Under the pieces are notes generated by a model, which ran no database searches, had not been told where the DNA came from, and worked only from the letters and a program-made list of their open reading frames with translations. Below, in pieces: positions 1 through 7,287 of a DNA stretch of 39,028 nt. The position numbers and the translations under genes are program-made. How positions within the stretch are numbered: the first letter of the stretch is position 1; each line of letters begins with the position of its first letter. The stretch is from Elusimicrobiota bacterium (GTDB lineage: Bacteria > Elusimicrobiota > Elusimicrobia > UBA1565), in assembly GCA_016212885.1 (NCBI GenBank), contig JACRDO010000090.1, positions 1 through 39,028 on the forward strand, given 5' to 3'.

Positions 1-23
1 CGGTGGGTGTGTTGACGACAGCG

Positions 24-80
24 ATGAGCCATGGGCTGTGAGCCGTTAGCTCACGGCTCAAAGCTCATGGCTCACAGCTC
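24..80. repeat. Cluster of nested inverted repeats
   Basis: The segment is built from variants of a GAGCC/GGCTC unit. GCTGTGAGCC (35-44) pairs perfectly with GGCTCACAGC (69-78). A smaller dyad, GAGCCGT (40-46) with ACGGCTC (53-59), lies inside it. The cluster ends exactly where the truncated SPFH frame opens at 81, so it may mark a recombination or insertion junction. No transposase or target-site duplication is visible, and the left context is cut by the window edge. Confidence 0.6.
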
Positions 81-650
81 TTGGGTGACGCGGGCGCCCC
101 GTCGGCGCTTTTCTTCGGGGGATTGGTGGGGCTGATCGTAATCGCCGCGGTCGTGGTCTGGCGCGTGGAAGACTCGGCCCAGGCGCTCTTCGACGTGGAC
201 CGTTATGAGAGCTACGTGCAGGTGCAGAGCGAGACCGCGGTCCGGCACCTCGCTTCCTCCTACCCCTACGACCACGGCGAGCCGGGCGAGATCACTCTCC
301 GCGGCGGCACGGACGAGATTTGCACCAGGCTCCGGCAGGAACTCCAGGAGCGCCTGACGCGCGCCGGGGTCGTGGTGGAGGACGCGCGCTTGACGCACTT
401 GGCGTACGCGCCGGAGATCGCGCAGACGATGCTCCGTCGGCAGCAAGCCGAGGCCGTGATCGCGGCGCGCGAGAAGCTCGTCGCCGGCGCGGTGGGGATG
501 GTCGAGATGGCGCTGAAGCAGCTCTCGGAGCGCAAGATCATCGTGCTCGACGATGAACGCAAGGCCGCCATGGTCTCGAACCTCCTGGTGGTCCTGTGCG
601 GCGAGACCCAGGCCCAGCCGGTGGTGAACGCGGGAACGCTGTACCAGTGA
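81..650 (+). CDS. SPFH/band-7 domain protein, 5'-truncated or internally deleted
   Basis: From about residue 22 the protein (189 aa) matches the second half of a prohibitin/SPFH-family membrane-scaffold protein: the [17 protein letters not shown] block, [35 protein letters not shown] and an LLVVLCGE-type C-terminus. Family members are usually about 280-330 aa, with a membrane anchor followed by a first half of the band-7 domain. Here that first half is missing and a hydrophobic stretch (about residues 10-27) runs straight into the conserved part. The only start in frame is TTG at 81; the frame is closed by a stop at 39-41. An internal deletion or a recombination junction is likely. It overlaps the next gene by one base (TGATG), an arrangement I recall for intact SPFH genes with Arc-like neighbours. 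Family confidence is high; whether it still works is unknown. Confidence 0.72.
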   Translation: MGDAGAPSALFFGGLVGLIVIAAVVVWRVEDSAQALFDVDRYESYVQVQSETAVRHLASSYPYDHGEPGEITLRGGTDEICTRLRQELQERLTRAGVVVEDARLTHLAYAPEIAQTMLRRQQAEAVIAAREKLVAGAVGMVEMALKQLSERKIIVLDDERKAAMVSNLLVVLCGETQAQPVVNAGTLYQ

Positions 651-826
651 TGGCTGACGCGAAAAAAGCCTTTCTTCTGCGCGTCGATCCCAAGCTTTGG
701 GACGAGATCCAAGGCTGGGCGGCGCAGGAGCTGCGCAGCGCCAACGCCCAGATCGAGTACATCCTCAAGGAGGCGATCTCCAGGCGTCGGCGGTCCGGGG
801 AGCCGCCGCCCTCCGGGAAGCCCTGA
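650..826 (+). CDS. Small Arc/ribbon-helix-helix-like protein
   Basis: This 58-residue protein starts [20 protein letters not shown] and continues with a segment containing WAAQELRSANAQIEYILKEA. This is the beta-strand plus two-helix pattern of Arc-type ribbon-helix-helix DNA-binding proteins. The ATG at 650 overlaps the SPFH stop by one base, so translation is probably coupled. Small proteins of this type are often encoded right after SPFH proteins, which supports the start choice over an upstream GTG-type start. The C-terminus is short, basic and proline-rich. Function is inferred only from fold resemblance: it could be an autoregulator of the pair or an RNA- or DNA-binding partner. Confidence 0.7.
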   Translation: MADAKKAFLLRVDPKLWDEIQGWAAQELRSANAQIEYILKEAISRRRRSGEPPPSGKP

Positions 827-885
827 GCGCCTTGGATCGGCTTGAATACTTGCGCCGCGGCCCTGTTTATTGACAAACTCTCATC

Positions 886-1320
886 ATGCTCGGCTTCAAG
901 GTCCTGGCGGAGCATGAGAGGGGCGTGGTCTTCCGCCTCGGGAAGCTCGCACGCATCGCAGGGCCCGGCCCGGCCTTCGCCTGCCCCCTCATCGAGAAGA
1001 TGGCCGTCGTGGACATGCAGCCGGGGACCCTGTTCATCCCCGAGCAGGAAGTCCCGACCCAGGACAAGGCGGTCATGAAGGTGGACGCCGAGGTCAACTA
1101 CCGGGTCGTGGACCCAGCCAAGGCCGTGACCCAGGTCGAGGACTACTCTTCCGCGATGCGCCTCTTCTGCGCCATCACCTTCAGGAGCGTGCTGGGGGAG
1201 CTGGGCAAGGACGAACTGCTCAACGACCGCGAAAAGGCCAACCTCCGCTTCCACGAGCTCCTCACGGAGACCCTTTCCAACTGGGGGATCGAGGTCACCG
1301 GCGTGGACATCCGAACATAG
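886..1320 (+). CDS. Slipin/stomatin-like SPFH protein, short form
   Basis: The N-terminal part (GFKVLAEHERGVVFRLGKL, then PFIEKM-like CPLIEKM and VPTQDKAVMKVDAEVNYRVVDP) is a clear slipin (prokaryotic stomatin) band-7 domain. Slipins are normally about 250 aa, with an N-terminal membrane segment, the band-7 domain and a C-terminal coiled coil ending after a VDIRDVELP-type block. This protein is 144 aa: it starts at the band-7 domain without a membrane segment and stops directly after VDIR. Both ends are therefore missing. It is the second incomplete SPFH gene within 1.3 kb. The 59-base gap before it contains a TTGACA 11 bases upstream of ATG, too close to act as its -35 box. It converges with the kinase gene, leaving three bases between stops. 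Confidence 0.68.
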   Translation: MLGFKVLAEHERGVVFRLGKLARIAGPGPAFACPLIEKMAVVDMQPGTLFIPEQEVPTQDKAVMKVDAEVNYRVVDPAKAVTQVEDYSSAMRLFCAITFRSVLGELGKDELLNDREKANLRFHELLTETLSNWGIEVTGVDIRT

Positions 1321-1323
1321 GAA

Positions 1324-2082
1324 TCAGGCGTTCTTCCGCGCTGCGGCGGGCTGCGCCTGCGCCGCAGTATTCTCTTTCAGCGGGATGTGCGCCGGGATGG
1401 TGAAGCTGAACAGGGAGCCCTCGCCGGGGCGGCTCTGGACGCGGATATCTCCGCCGTGCATCTCCACGAGCGCGCGGGAGAGGGCGAGCCCCAAGCCCGT
1501 GCCTTCCGCGCGCATCTTCGCGGAGCCGGCCTGGGAGAAGAAGCGGAAGAGCCCGGCGACCTCGGCCTCCGGGATGCCGCAGCCGGTGTCGCGTACGCTG
1601 AAGACCGCATAGCCCGCGTCGTCGCGCCGGCCGCTTTCCGCGCGGACCGCGATCTTCCCGCCCTCCGGCGTGAACTTGATCGCGTTCGAGATGAGGTTCG
1701 TCAGGATCTGGACGATCCGGCGGGGATCCGCCTCCGCGACGGGGCAGCCCTCCCCACACTCTGCGCTGAGGGAGATCCCCTTCTTCAAGGCCCAGGGCCG
1801 CAGGCTCTCGACGGCTTCGCGGAGCATCCCGCCGGGGTCGCAGGGAAGGGGGAAGAGGCTCATGCGGCCGGCCTGGAGCTTGGAGAGGTCCAGGATGTCG
1901 TCGATGAGGCGCTTGAGGCGCTCGGCGTTGCGCTGGGCCACCACGAGGTACTCCCGGCTCTCAGGGGTCAGGCGCTCGTCGGCCTCCTGGATGAGGTCCA
2001 AGGCGCAGCGGATGGCTGTCAGCGGCGCCCTCAGCTCATGCGTCAGGTACGCTGTCGTCTTCTGCTCCAGGTCCTCTTCCAT
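1324..2082 (-). CDS. Soluble sensor histidine kinase
   Basis: The 252-residue protein carries a HisKA dimerisation/phosphoacceptor domain, with the H box AYLTHELRAPLTAI and His15 as the predicted phosphorylation site. A HATPase_c domain follows with N box (NLISNAIKF), G1 (DTGCGIP), F box (FRFFSQ) and G2 (GTGLGLALS). No transmembrane segment or input domain (PAS, GAF, HAMP) precedes the H box, so it is a transmitter module that must get its signal from a partner or a receiver protein. No response regulator is adjacent. The nearest candidate is the orphan CheY-like protein at 32793-33143, and the link is only a guess. It lies 70 bases downstream of the operon ending at 2153 and could be a distal part of it. 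Confidence 0.88.
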   Translation of the reverse strand: MEEDLEQKTTAYLTHELRAPLTAIRCALDLIQEADERLTPESREYLVVAQRNAERLKRLIDDILDLSKLQAGRMSLFPLPCDPGGMLREAVESLRPWALKKGISLSAECGEGCPVAEADPRRIVQILTNLISNAIKFTPEGGKIAVRAESGRRDDAGYAVFSVRDTGCGIPEAEVAGLFRFFSQAGSAKMRAEGTGLGLALSRALVEMHGGDIRVQSRPGEGSLFSFTIPAHIPLKENTAAQAQPAAARKNA

Positions 2083-2152
2083 GGCGCTCCTCCGTCATGG
2101 CAAGTATGGACCCTGGAGCCTCCGCAAACATGAAGAAATCCTGAAGGAGGGC

Positions 2153-2689
2153 CTACTCCCCGCCCCCCTCCGGCTTCTCGCCGCCCTGCGGCTGCTCCTC
2201 CGCGGGCTTCTCCTCGGCCTGGGGCGCGTCGGTGGAGACCGTCTTCAGCTTGGGCTTCTCCTCGGCCTCGGGCTTCGGCTCTCCAGCCTCCGGTTTCTTC
2301 TCCTCCGCCTCGGGCTTCTTCTCCCCCTCGTCCTTGCCCTGGTCTCCCTCCGCCTGCGCGGGATTCTCCTCTTCCGCGGGCTTGGGCTTCAGAGCCTTCT
2401 TCTCCCAGGGACGGCGCTTGCCGGGCTTTTGAGACAGCTTTTTCTTGGCGGAGGCTCCCTTCTTCTTCTTGGGCTTCTCCTTCTTTTTATCCTTTGCATC
2501 CTTCTCGTCGAGGACAGGCTGCCCGCGTTCGTCGAATTTATAGGGCCCGCCGGAGCCTTTCGGCTGGGAGATGTACTTGGAGTTCTCGTAATCGGTCGGC
2601 TTCTCCTTCTCGCCTTCAGCCGCCTCCTCGGCCCTCAGGGCCGTGGCGCAGGATAGCAGGAGCGAAGCGCAGAGTATCAGTCGGGTCAT
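2153..2689 (-). CDS. Exported Lys/Glu/Pro-rich low-complexity protein
   Basis: The protein has 178 residues. An N-terminal hydrophobic signal (MTRLILCASLLLSCATALRA) is followed by a highly charged, disordered sequence. Cleavage by signal peptidase I after ALRA is plausible; LLSC could also serve as a poor lipobox. Residues about 70-115 are Lys-rich, and after that a degenerate KPEAEE/KPEAGE motif recurs. There is no catalytic motif. The ATG at 2687-2689 overlaps the stop of the upstream gene by four bases (ATGA), which fixes the start and places it last in the 5980-2153 operon. It may be an envelope or periplasmic linker-like protein. Function unknown. Confidence 0.7.
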   Translation of the reverse strand: MTRLILCASLLLSCATALRAEEAAEGEKEKPTDYENSKYISQPKGSGGPYKFDERGQPVLDEKDAKDKKKEKPKKKKGASAKKKLSQKPGKRRPWEKKALKPKPAEEENPAQAEGDQGKDEGEKKPEAEEKKPEAGEPKPEAEEKPKLKTVSTDAPQAEEKPAEEQPQGGEKPEGGGE

Positions 2690-3489
2690 GGCCGGTTCTT
2701 CCTCCTTGGTCGGGCCTGCAGGGCGATCTCCATCAAATCCTCGGCGATCCGCTCGCGCCCCGGACGCAGAACGCGCCGCCGGAGCTCGCGCTCGGAGCGC
2801 GCGCAGAGGTGGCTCAGGATCACGCGCCGAGCGCGCGAGCGGCGGCCGAGCGAGAGAGCCTGGGCCACGCTTAGGTGGCCGGGCTCGGAGCGCTCGCCGC
2901 GGCCAGCCCCCAGCGAGCATTCGACCACGAACACGTCGGCCTCTCCCGCGAAGGCGGCGAGCCCCTCGTCGTAGGCTGTGTCGCCGCTCAAGCACAAGCT
3001 GCCCTCCGCCGAGTCCAGGCGAAAGGCCAGGGCTTCCGTCGTATGCGGAACCTCGCGGCAGGCCACCGTGAACCCCCGGCCGCGCACCACGGCCTTCTCC
3101 TCGAGCTCGACGGCCGAGAGCTCATAGCCCCGCGGCCTCAGCCAGGGGTGGTGGGCCTTCTTGAGGCGCTCGAAGAAGGCCGCGAACCCTCGGGGGCCGT
3201 AGAGCCTCAGGCGGCCGGACATGGGCGGCCGGCCGCAGTGGAGATGGAAGAGCAGGGCCGGGAGGTCCCCCACGTGGTCCGGATGGCGGTGCGTGAAGAA
3301 GGCGTGGGAGACGTCCGCGGGGTCGAGGCCGCAGCGGAACAGCTGGCGAAAGCAGCCGAAGCCCAGGTCGAAGAGCAGGGTCTCCCCCTTCAAGCGCAGG
3401 GCGTAGCCGGACGGGTTGCGGGCGCGCGGTCCGGCGGGCTCGAAGCCGCCGGAGCCCAGGACGAAAAGCGAAGCGCGCGCCGGGCTCAC
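2686..3489 (-). CDS. Metallo-beta-lactamase-fold hydrolase, RNase Z-like
   Basis: The protein (267 aa) opens with the strand-turn LFVLGSGG found in RNase Z-like members. The metal motif THRHPDHVGD has His67, His69, Asp71 and His72. Later candidate ligands are the His of VPHTTEA, the Asp of LSGDTAYD and the His of ILSHLCAR. This is the ligand set of the MBL superfamily subgroup with RNase Z and related phosphodiesterases. It has no signal peptide, so it is probably cytoplasmic. The GTG start at 3487-3489 overlaps the stop of the FKBP gene by four bases (GTGA), and its stop overlaps the next gene by four. The substrate is unknown. A true tRNase Z would carry the exosite arm, which I do not see, so a generic phosphodiesterase or hydrolase call is safer. 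Confidence 0.82.
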   Translation of the reverse strand: MSPARASLFVLGSGGFEPAGPRARNPSGYALRLKGETLLFDLGFGCFRQLFRCGLDPADVSHAFFTHRHPDHVGDLPALLFHLHCGRPPMSGRLRLYGPRGFAAFFERLKKAHHPWLRPRGYELSAVELEEKAVVRGRGFTVACREVPHTTEALAFRLDSAEGSLCLSGDTAYDEGLAAFAGEADVFVVECSLGAGRGERSEPGHLSVAQALSLGRRSRARRVILSHLCARSERELRRRVLRPGRERIAEDLMEIALQARPRRKNRP

Positions 3490-4016
3490 CTCTTCCTCCG
3501 GGCCTTCTTCGACGCGGCCACATCCACGATCTTGACCTTGAAGGTCATGACCTTGCCGGCGTAGGGATGGTTGAAGTCGAGGGTCACGCCGTCATCGGCC
3601 ACCGAGACCACGCGCGCGCTCACCAGGCGCCCGCCCCGCAGGCCTTGGACGCTGACCCCGGGCTTGAGCTTCCGGACGTGGGGGCCGAAGCGCGAAAGCG
3701 CAAGCCTCCGCACGGCCCCCGAGTCCCGCCTGCCGTAGCCCTTCTCCGGCGGGACCACGACCGTCTTCTCGTCGCCGGCCTTCAGGCCCATCACCTGCTC
3801 CTCCAGGCCCTCGATGAGCCGGCCGCGGCCCTCCTCGAATTCCACGGGCTTGCGGCCGTAGGTCGAGTCGGCCTTCCGGCCGTCCACCTCCAGGGTGTAG
3901 TGAAGGCGGACCACGGAGCCCTTGCGAATCTTCATCGGCTTCTCTCCCAGCCACCAGCAGCCGGCGAGCAGAACAGCCGCAGCTATAGGCAGGATCAAGC
4001 CGCGCGCGGAGCTCAC
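3486..4016 (-). CDS. FKBP-type peptidyl-prolyl isomerase lipoprotein, SlyD-like
   Basis: The 176-residue protein begins with a lipoprotein signal whose lipobox is LLAGC (Cys20). The mature part is an FKBP domain: GSVVRLHYTLEVDGRKADST, then PVEFEEGRGRLIEGLEEQVMGL and the VVVPPEKGYGRRD segment, with an insert resembling the SlyD insert-in-flap domain between about residues 95 and 150. It should act as a folding catalyst tethered to the envelope. The GTG start at 4014-4016 overlaps the upstream stop by four bases and gives exactly the full lipoprotein signal, which supports the choice. Clients may include the exported proteins encoded on both sides of it; that is inference. Confidence 0.87.
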   Translation of the reverse strand: MSSARGLILPIAAAVLLAGCWWLGEKPMKIRKGSVVRLHYTLEVDGRKADSTYGRKPVEFEEGRGRLIEGLEEQVMGLKAGDEKTVVVPPEKGYGRRDSGAVRRLALSRFGPHVRKLKPGVSVQGLRGGRLVSARVVSVADDGVTLDFNHPYAGKVMTFKVKIVDVAASKKARRKR

Positions 4017-5074
4017 TTCCGCTCCCGGATCCACCGGTTCGCCTTGGACCGCAGCTCTTCCCGCCCGACGCTCATGAAAGGCCCCAGCCGCTCGCGCAGC
4101 ACGAGCAGCCCCTCGCGGTCCTTCAGCGCGAGCGCGGCGCGGGCGACCGCGCCCGGGTAGAGCCGCCCGCCCGCCAGGCAATAGCGGCCCCGCGCCCGCC
4201 ATTCGAGGCGTCCCAAGCCGGCGCCGTGCAGCTCGAGGAAGTCCGCGGCTTCATCGAGGCGGATGGTCTCGGAGGAGTACTCGAGGCCCTCCTCGATCCC
4301 CGCGTAGAACATATACGGATCCTCGGAGAAAAGGTAGATTTCCTGCGCGAGGCGCGCCAGGGGGTCTTTCGGCGGGCGCCAGGGAGGGGCGGCCCGCAGG
4401 CCCTGGCCGCGGGCGGCATCCTCCAGGGAGCGGCGCGAACGGAAGAGCTCCTCAGCCCTGCCGTAAGTCCGGCGCAGCTCCTTCGAGAAGTCCGCGTCCA
4501 CCGCGGCCTTCTCCACAGCGTAGGCCGCCTCCTCCTGATGGGCGGCCATCTCGTCCTCGAAGATCGGGATCCCGGCGCGGATGAGGGCCCGGCGCCGCTC
4601 CCTCACGAAGTAGGTTTCAAAGTCGAGCGAGGTCATCAAGGGCGCGAGGTCCGCGTCCACGAAGAGGACCCCCTCGCGGTCCGAGTAGCGCACCGGCACG
4701 CCGAAGCTGAAATCCTCGCCGAGGCCCCTGCGGCGGCGCTCCACCACGGGCACATCGCGCGTCTCGGCCAGGAGGCGCCGTCCGGTCTCCGTTTTCGACA
4801 GCTCCGCCTCGAGATGCCTCAGGGCCTTGCGCAGGCCCTCGGAGATGGGCTGGGCCGGACGCAGAGCCGACGGCGCCGGCGGCCGCAAGACGTTCTCCTC
4901 TCGGCCGTCCCGAACATCCGAACGGCGTAGTTCGGGACGTATCGAACCTACGGCGTTCGGATGGTTCGATACTCCCTCGGAGGCGTTCTGGGAAGCCGGA
5001 GAGGGCTCCGGACCTGCGCCGTGAGCCGCCCCCCAGGGTGCGGCGAGAAGACAGACGATCGCTAGCGCCCACAT
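4013..5074 (-). CDS. Exported protein of unknown function carrying an in-frame palindromic element
   Basis: The 353-residue protein starts with a signal peptide (MWALAIVCLLAAPWGAAHG, cleavage near residue 19). A Pro/Ser-rich linker follows, then a helical, Arg/Glu-rich region without a recognisable family. Residues 34-56 of the linker are encoded by the palindromic element at 4908-4973 (reading SNHPNAVGSIRPELRRSDVR). Because the element is 66 bp long it keeps the frame, and it sits in a spot where an insertion would be tolerated. The rest (DFSFGVPVRYSD, LFVDADLAPLMTSLDFETYF, EDEMAAHQEEAAYAVEKAAVD) may be a secreted binding or structural domain. It lies 9 bases after the amidinotransferase-family gene and overlaps the FKBP gene by four bases, so it belongs to that operon. 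Confidence 0.72.
   Translation of the reverse strand: MWALAIVCLLAAPWGAAHGAGPEPSPASQNASEGVSNHPNAVGSIRPELRRSDVRDGREENVLRPPAPSALRPAQPISEGLRKALRHLEAELSKTETGRRLLAETRDVPVVERRRRGLGEDFSFGVPVRYSDREGVLFVDADLAPLMTSLDFETYFVRERRRALIRAGIPIFEDEMAAHQEEAAYAVEKAAVDADFSKELRRTYGRAEELFRSRRSLEDAARGQGLRAAPPWRPPKDPLARLAQEIYLFSEDPYMFYAGIEEGLEYSSETIRLDEAADFLELHGAGLGRLEWRARGRYCLAGGRLYPGAVARAALALKDREGLLVLRERLGPFMSVGREELRSKANRWIRERK
4908..4973. repeat. Double-hairpin palindromic element, copy A (in coding sequence)
   Basis: Module 1 is GTCCCGAAC (4908-4916), a 14-nt core ATCCGAACGGCGTA, then GTTCGGGAC (4931-4939): a perfect 9-bp dyad. Module 2 abuts it: GTATCGAACC (4940-4949), a 14-nt core TACGGCGTTCGGAT, then GGTTCGATAC (4964-4973): a perfect 10-bp dyad. 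The second core is the reverse complement of the first apart from one base. The total is 66 bp (22 codons). The same architecture recurs at 38703-38767, with GGACGTATCGAACCTA identical in both copies. Confidence 0.85.
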
Positions 5075-5083
5075 CTTGCCCGC

Positions 5084-5980
5084 TCAGAAGTACATCATCT
5101 TCAGACAGAAGATCGACCCGCCGGATTTGATGAACTCCGAAACATCGGCTTCGATGACGCTCAGGCCCAGCGCTTTCATATGGAGGATGGTGTTGGCGGC
5201 GCCCTTCTGGACGATGGCCGTCGAATCGACCACCGCGGCGCTGCAGGCCATCTTCTCGATGGCCTCGCGCTCGCCGACGGCCAGGACAACCGGGAACATG
5301 CGCAGGATGATCTCGAGGCTCTCCGGCGCGAACGCCGGCGGATAGATCAGCACGGCCTCCGAACTCAGCGGGCAGAAGCAGGTGTCCAGGTGGCTGAAGC
5401 GCTCGTTGGCGAGCTTCAGCAGGACCACCGGGGTCTCGAAGAGCTGAGCGATGCTGGCGAAGACCTCCGGGTCCGTGCGGAAGCCGTGCCCTCCCCAGAG
5501 CAGCCGCTTGCCTGGGTGCCAGAGGCAGTCCCCGATCCCCTCGAAGGTGAGCGCGGGGTCCGGAAGGCGAACGATGCGGTAGTTCTCAGCTTTGAACCAC
5601 TTCTCGAAATAGGCGACCTCCCCGCGCCGCGCCGGGTGGCGCATGCGGCTGAGCAGGCAGATCTTCTCCATCCTCGAAGTGAGCCCCACGAAGGTCTGGT
5701 TCGTGACGAAGACCATGTCCTCGAGCCAGGGGACGGGCTCGATGAGGCGGACCGGCTTGCCGAGCCTCTCGAAGATCGAGCACAGCTCCTCCCACTGCGC
5801 GCGCGCCCGGGCCTTGTCCACCTTGCCGACGCTCTCGGCCATATACGGGTTGCGCGGCTCCGAGATGTCGTAGTGGTCCGGCGGGCACATCAGGACCCCG
5901 CCCGGCGAGGGCATGGAAGGGCAATTCTTCACCGAGAAGCCCTTGAGCTCGTCGGCCTGCGCGTAGATGCGCGTGTTCAT
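5084..5980 (-). CDS. Amidinotransferase/dimethylarginine dimethylaminohydrolase-family hydrolase
   Basis: This 298-residue protein belongs to the guanidino-group modifying superfamily (arginine deiminase, DDAH, amidinotransferase). Visible landmarks are LEDMVFVTNQ near residues 86-95 (acidic substrate-binding pair and VFxxN strand), FEGIGDCLW near 147-154, the catalytic His in HLDTCFCPLS (His197, Asp199) and the C-terminal nucleophile Cys292 in GGSIFCLKM. Members hydrolyse or transfer amidino or dimethylamino groups through a covalent Cys intermediate. The length and a single compact domain fit a DDAH-like hydrolase rather than arginine deiminase (about 400 aa). The exact substrate (arginine, dimethylarginine, another guanidine) cannot be read from sequence. 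It is the first gene of the operon running down to 2153. No Shine-Dalgarno is evident before its ATG. Confidence 0.83.
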   Translation of the reverse strand: MNTRIYAQADELKGFSVKNCPSMPSPGGVLMCPPDHYDISEPRNPYMAESVGKVDKARARAQWEELCSIFERLGKPVRLIEPVPWLEDMVFVTNQTFVGLTSRMEKICLLSRMRHPARRGEVAYFEKWFKAENYRIVRLPDPALTFEGIGDCLWHPGKRLLWGGHGFRTDPEVFASIAQLFETPVVLLKLANERFSHLDTCFCPLSSEAVLIYPPAFAPESLEIILRMFPVVLAVGEREAIEKMACSAAVVDSTAIVQKGAANTILHMKALGLSVIEADVSEFIKSGGSIFCLKMMYF

Positions 5981-6009
5981 GTTGGGACTTCTTCATGCAA
6001 TATACTAAT

Positions 6010-7287
6010 TTAGGAAAAGTTCCGGCTGACAAAACTCATCGCAAAGCGCGCGATTTCTTCCTCGCCTTCAGGCTCCCCGGGCATCCGGAAGCGGACGATC
6101 GGGTCAGCGCCGGCTCGGGCGCTTGCAAGGAGGCAGGGGACCCCGAAGCTCAAGCGGGGCTCCGGCGAGCAGCGGTGGCGAAGTGGCAGCAGCAGGATGG
6201 GCGTTCCCTTGGCCAGAACACGCGCGGCAAGGAAGCGGAAAAAGCGCTCCCGGATCGGAGTCTCCCTTCGGAACTCCTCCTCCAGAGCGGCGAGCCGCGC
6301 CGCGGCTTCCTCCGCCTTGCAGCCCAGCGCCGCGGCGCAGGCGGACAGGGCCTCTCGCGCAGGGCCGGCCAGATCCCCCCGCTCGGCGCACGCGTACGCC
6401 CCCTCCGCAGAGCAGAGCAGGGTGGTCAGCCAGAGTTCCATCATCCGCCAGGCGCTTTTGCCCAAAGGGCCGGCATCTCCGTACGCTCGGCGGAAACGCC
6501 GGAATTCCTCGACGGACTCCAGCCGCGCCAGGACCGCGGAGGGCGGTCCTCCATCGACCGGCCTGCCCCTGCGCCAGCGGCCGAGGGTTTCCCTGAGCGT
6601 GTAGAGGATGCGGCTCGTGGTGGGCACCCCCCCGCCCAGGGCCATGGCCAGCTCTTTGCTCGATGCCAAATCCGCCGCGATGCGCAAGGCCGCGGAGGGC
6701 CAGGCCGCGCAGGCCATCAGCCGCCCGCCGACCGCGCCGCGCAGATGGGCCTGACGGTCCAAGCCCAGGTGATAATGCCCCATGAAGCCCTCATAGAGCG
6801 GCTCGTCCAGGGGGCCGAGGCCGCTGAGGGCGAAGGGGTCGACCCCTACGACGATTTTCGGCCGGCAGGGCCGCGGCCGCAGAAGGCTGAGCGCCTGGAG
6901 GGCGTGCCGCGCCAGCTCGACGTTGAGCCCCGTTTCGTCCTCGTTGACCAGCGGATGCGACATCAGGCAGAGCAGGGCCGGCTCCTTGGCTCCCGGCCAA
7001 GAGCGCAGCAGGGCCGCGGCGCTGCGCAGGCCCTCCCCGTTGTCGAAGGGCAGGCCCCCGCAGGGGCCGGCAATCCGCCGCAGGGCCCAATCCTGGAATG
7101 CGTTGAAGAGGGCGCTCGGGGAGAGCCGGGCAGCCGCCTCCAGGGCGCGTCCGGCCAGGATCAGGGGCCGGAGGCAGAACCGGAAGAGCGCCGGCTTCGC
7201 CGGCAGGCTCCTTCCGGCGCGCTCGACCTCGGCGCGCGCCAAAGGCGCCAGGAGGTCGTCGCAGCGTCCGGTCTGCTGAGGAACCAT
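6010..7287 (-). CDS. Conserved-looking protein of unknown function
   Basis: The frame encodes 425 residues. I do not recognise the family. It is rich in Leu, Ala and Arg, has no signal peptide or clear membrane segment, and contains blocks that look functional: CLMSHPLVNEDETGLNVELA, KIVVGVDPFALSG, LYEGFMGHYHLGLDRQAHL and ALGGGVPTTSRILYTLRETL. The His/Asp content of the middle part could suggest an enzyme, but I can see no named motif. The ATG at 7285-7287 has AGGAG only one base upstream, which is too close for a normal ribosome-binding site, so the true start may lie further in. It is divergent from the small ORF at 7316, with only 28 bases between start codons. It ends 29 bases before the amidinotransferase-family gene and may be cotranscribed with it. 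Confidence 0.6.
   Translation of the reverse strand: MVPQQTGRCDDLLAPLARAEVERAGRSLPAKPALFRFCLRPLILAGRALEAAARLSPSALFNAFQDWALRRIAGPCGGLPFDNGEGLRSAAALLRSWPGAKEPALLCLMSHPLVNEDETGLNVELARHALQALSLLRPRPCRPKIVVGVDPFALSGLGPLDEPLYEGFMGHYHLGLDRQAHLRGAVGGRLMACAAWPSAALRIAADLASSKELAMALGGGVPTTSRILYTLRETLGRWRRGRPVDGGPPSAVLARLESVEEFRRFRRAYGDAGPLGKSAWRMMELWLTTLLCSAEGAYACAERGDLAGPAREALSACAAALGCKAEEAAARLAALEEEFRRETPIRERFFRFLAARVLAKGTPILLLPLRHRCSPEPRLSFGVPCLLASARAGADPIVRFRMPGEPEGEEEIARFAMSFVSRNFS

Noticed and set aside
841-885. TTGACA before the slipin-like gene as a promoter
   Set aside because: It lies 11 bases from the start codon, leaving no room for a -10 box and initiation site.
1307-1320. ACATCCGAAC followed by TAG at the truncated slipin end, resembling the element core
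   Set aside because: The VDIR codons explain most of it and no inverted arm is present; chance cannot be excluded.
5981-6009. TATATT element upstream of the amidinotransferase-family gene as its promoter
   Set aside because: No -35 box at a usable spacing; the nearest TTGTCA lies 22 bases away.
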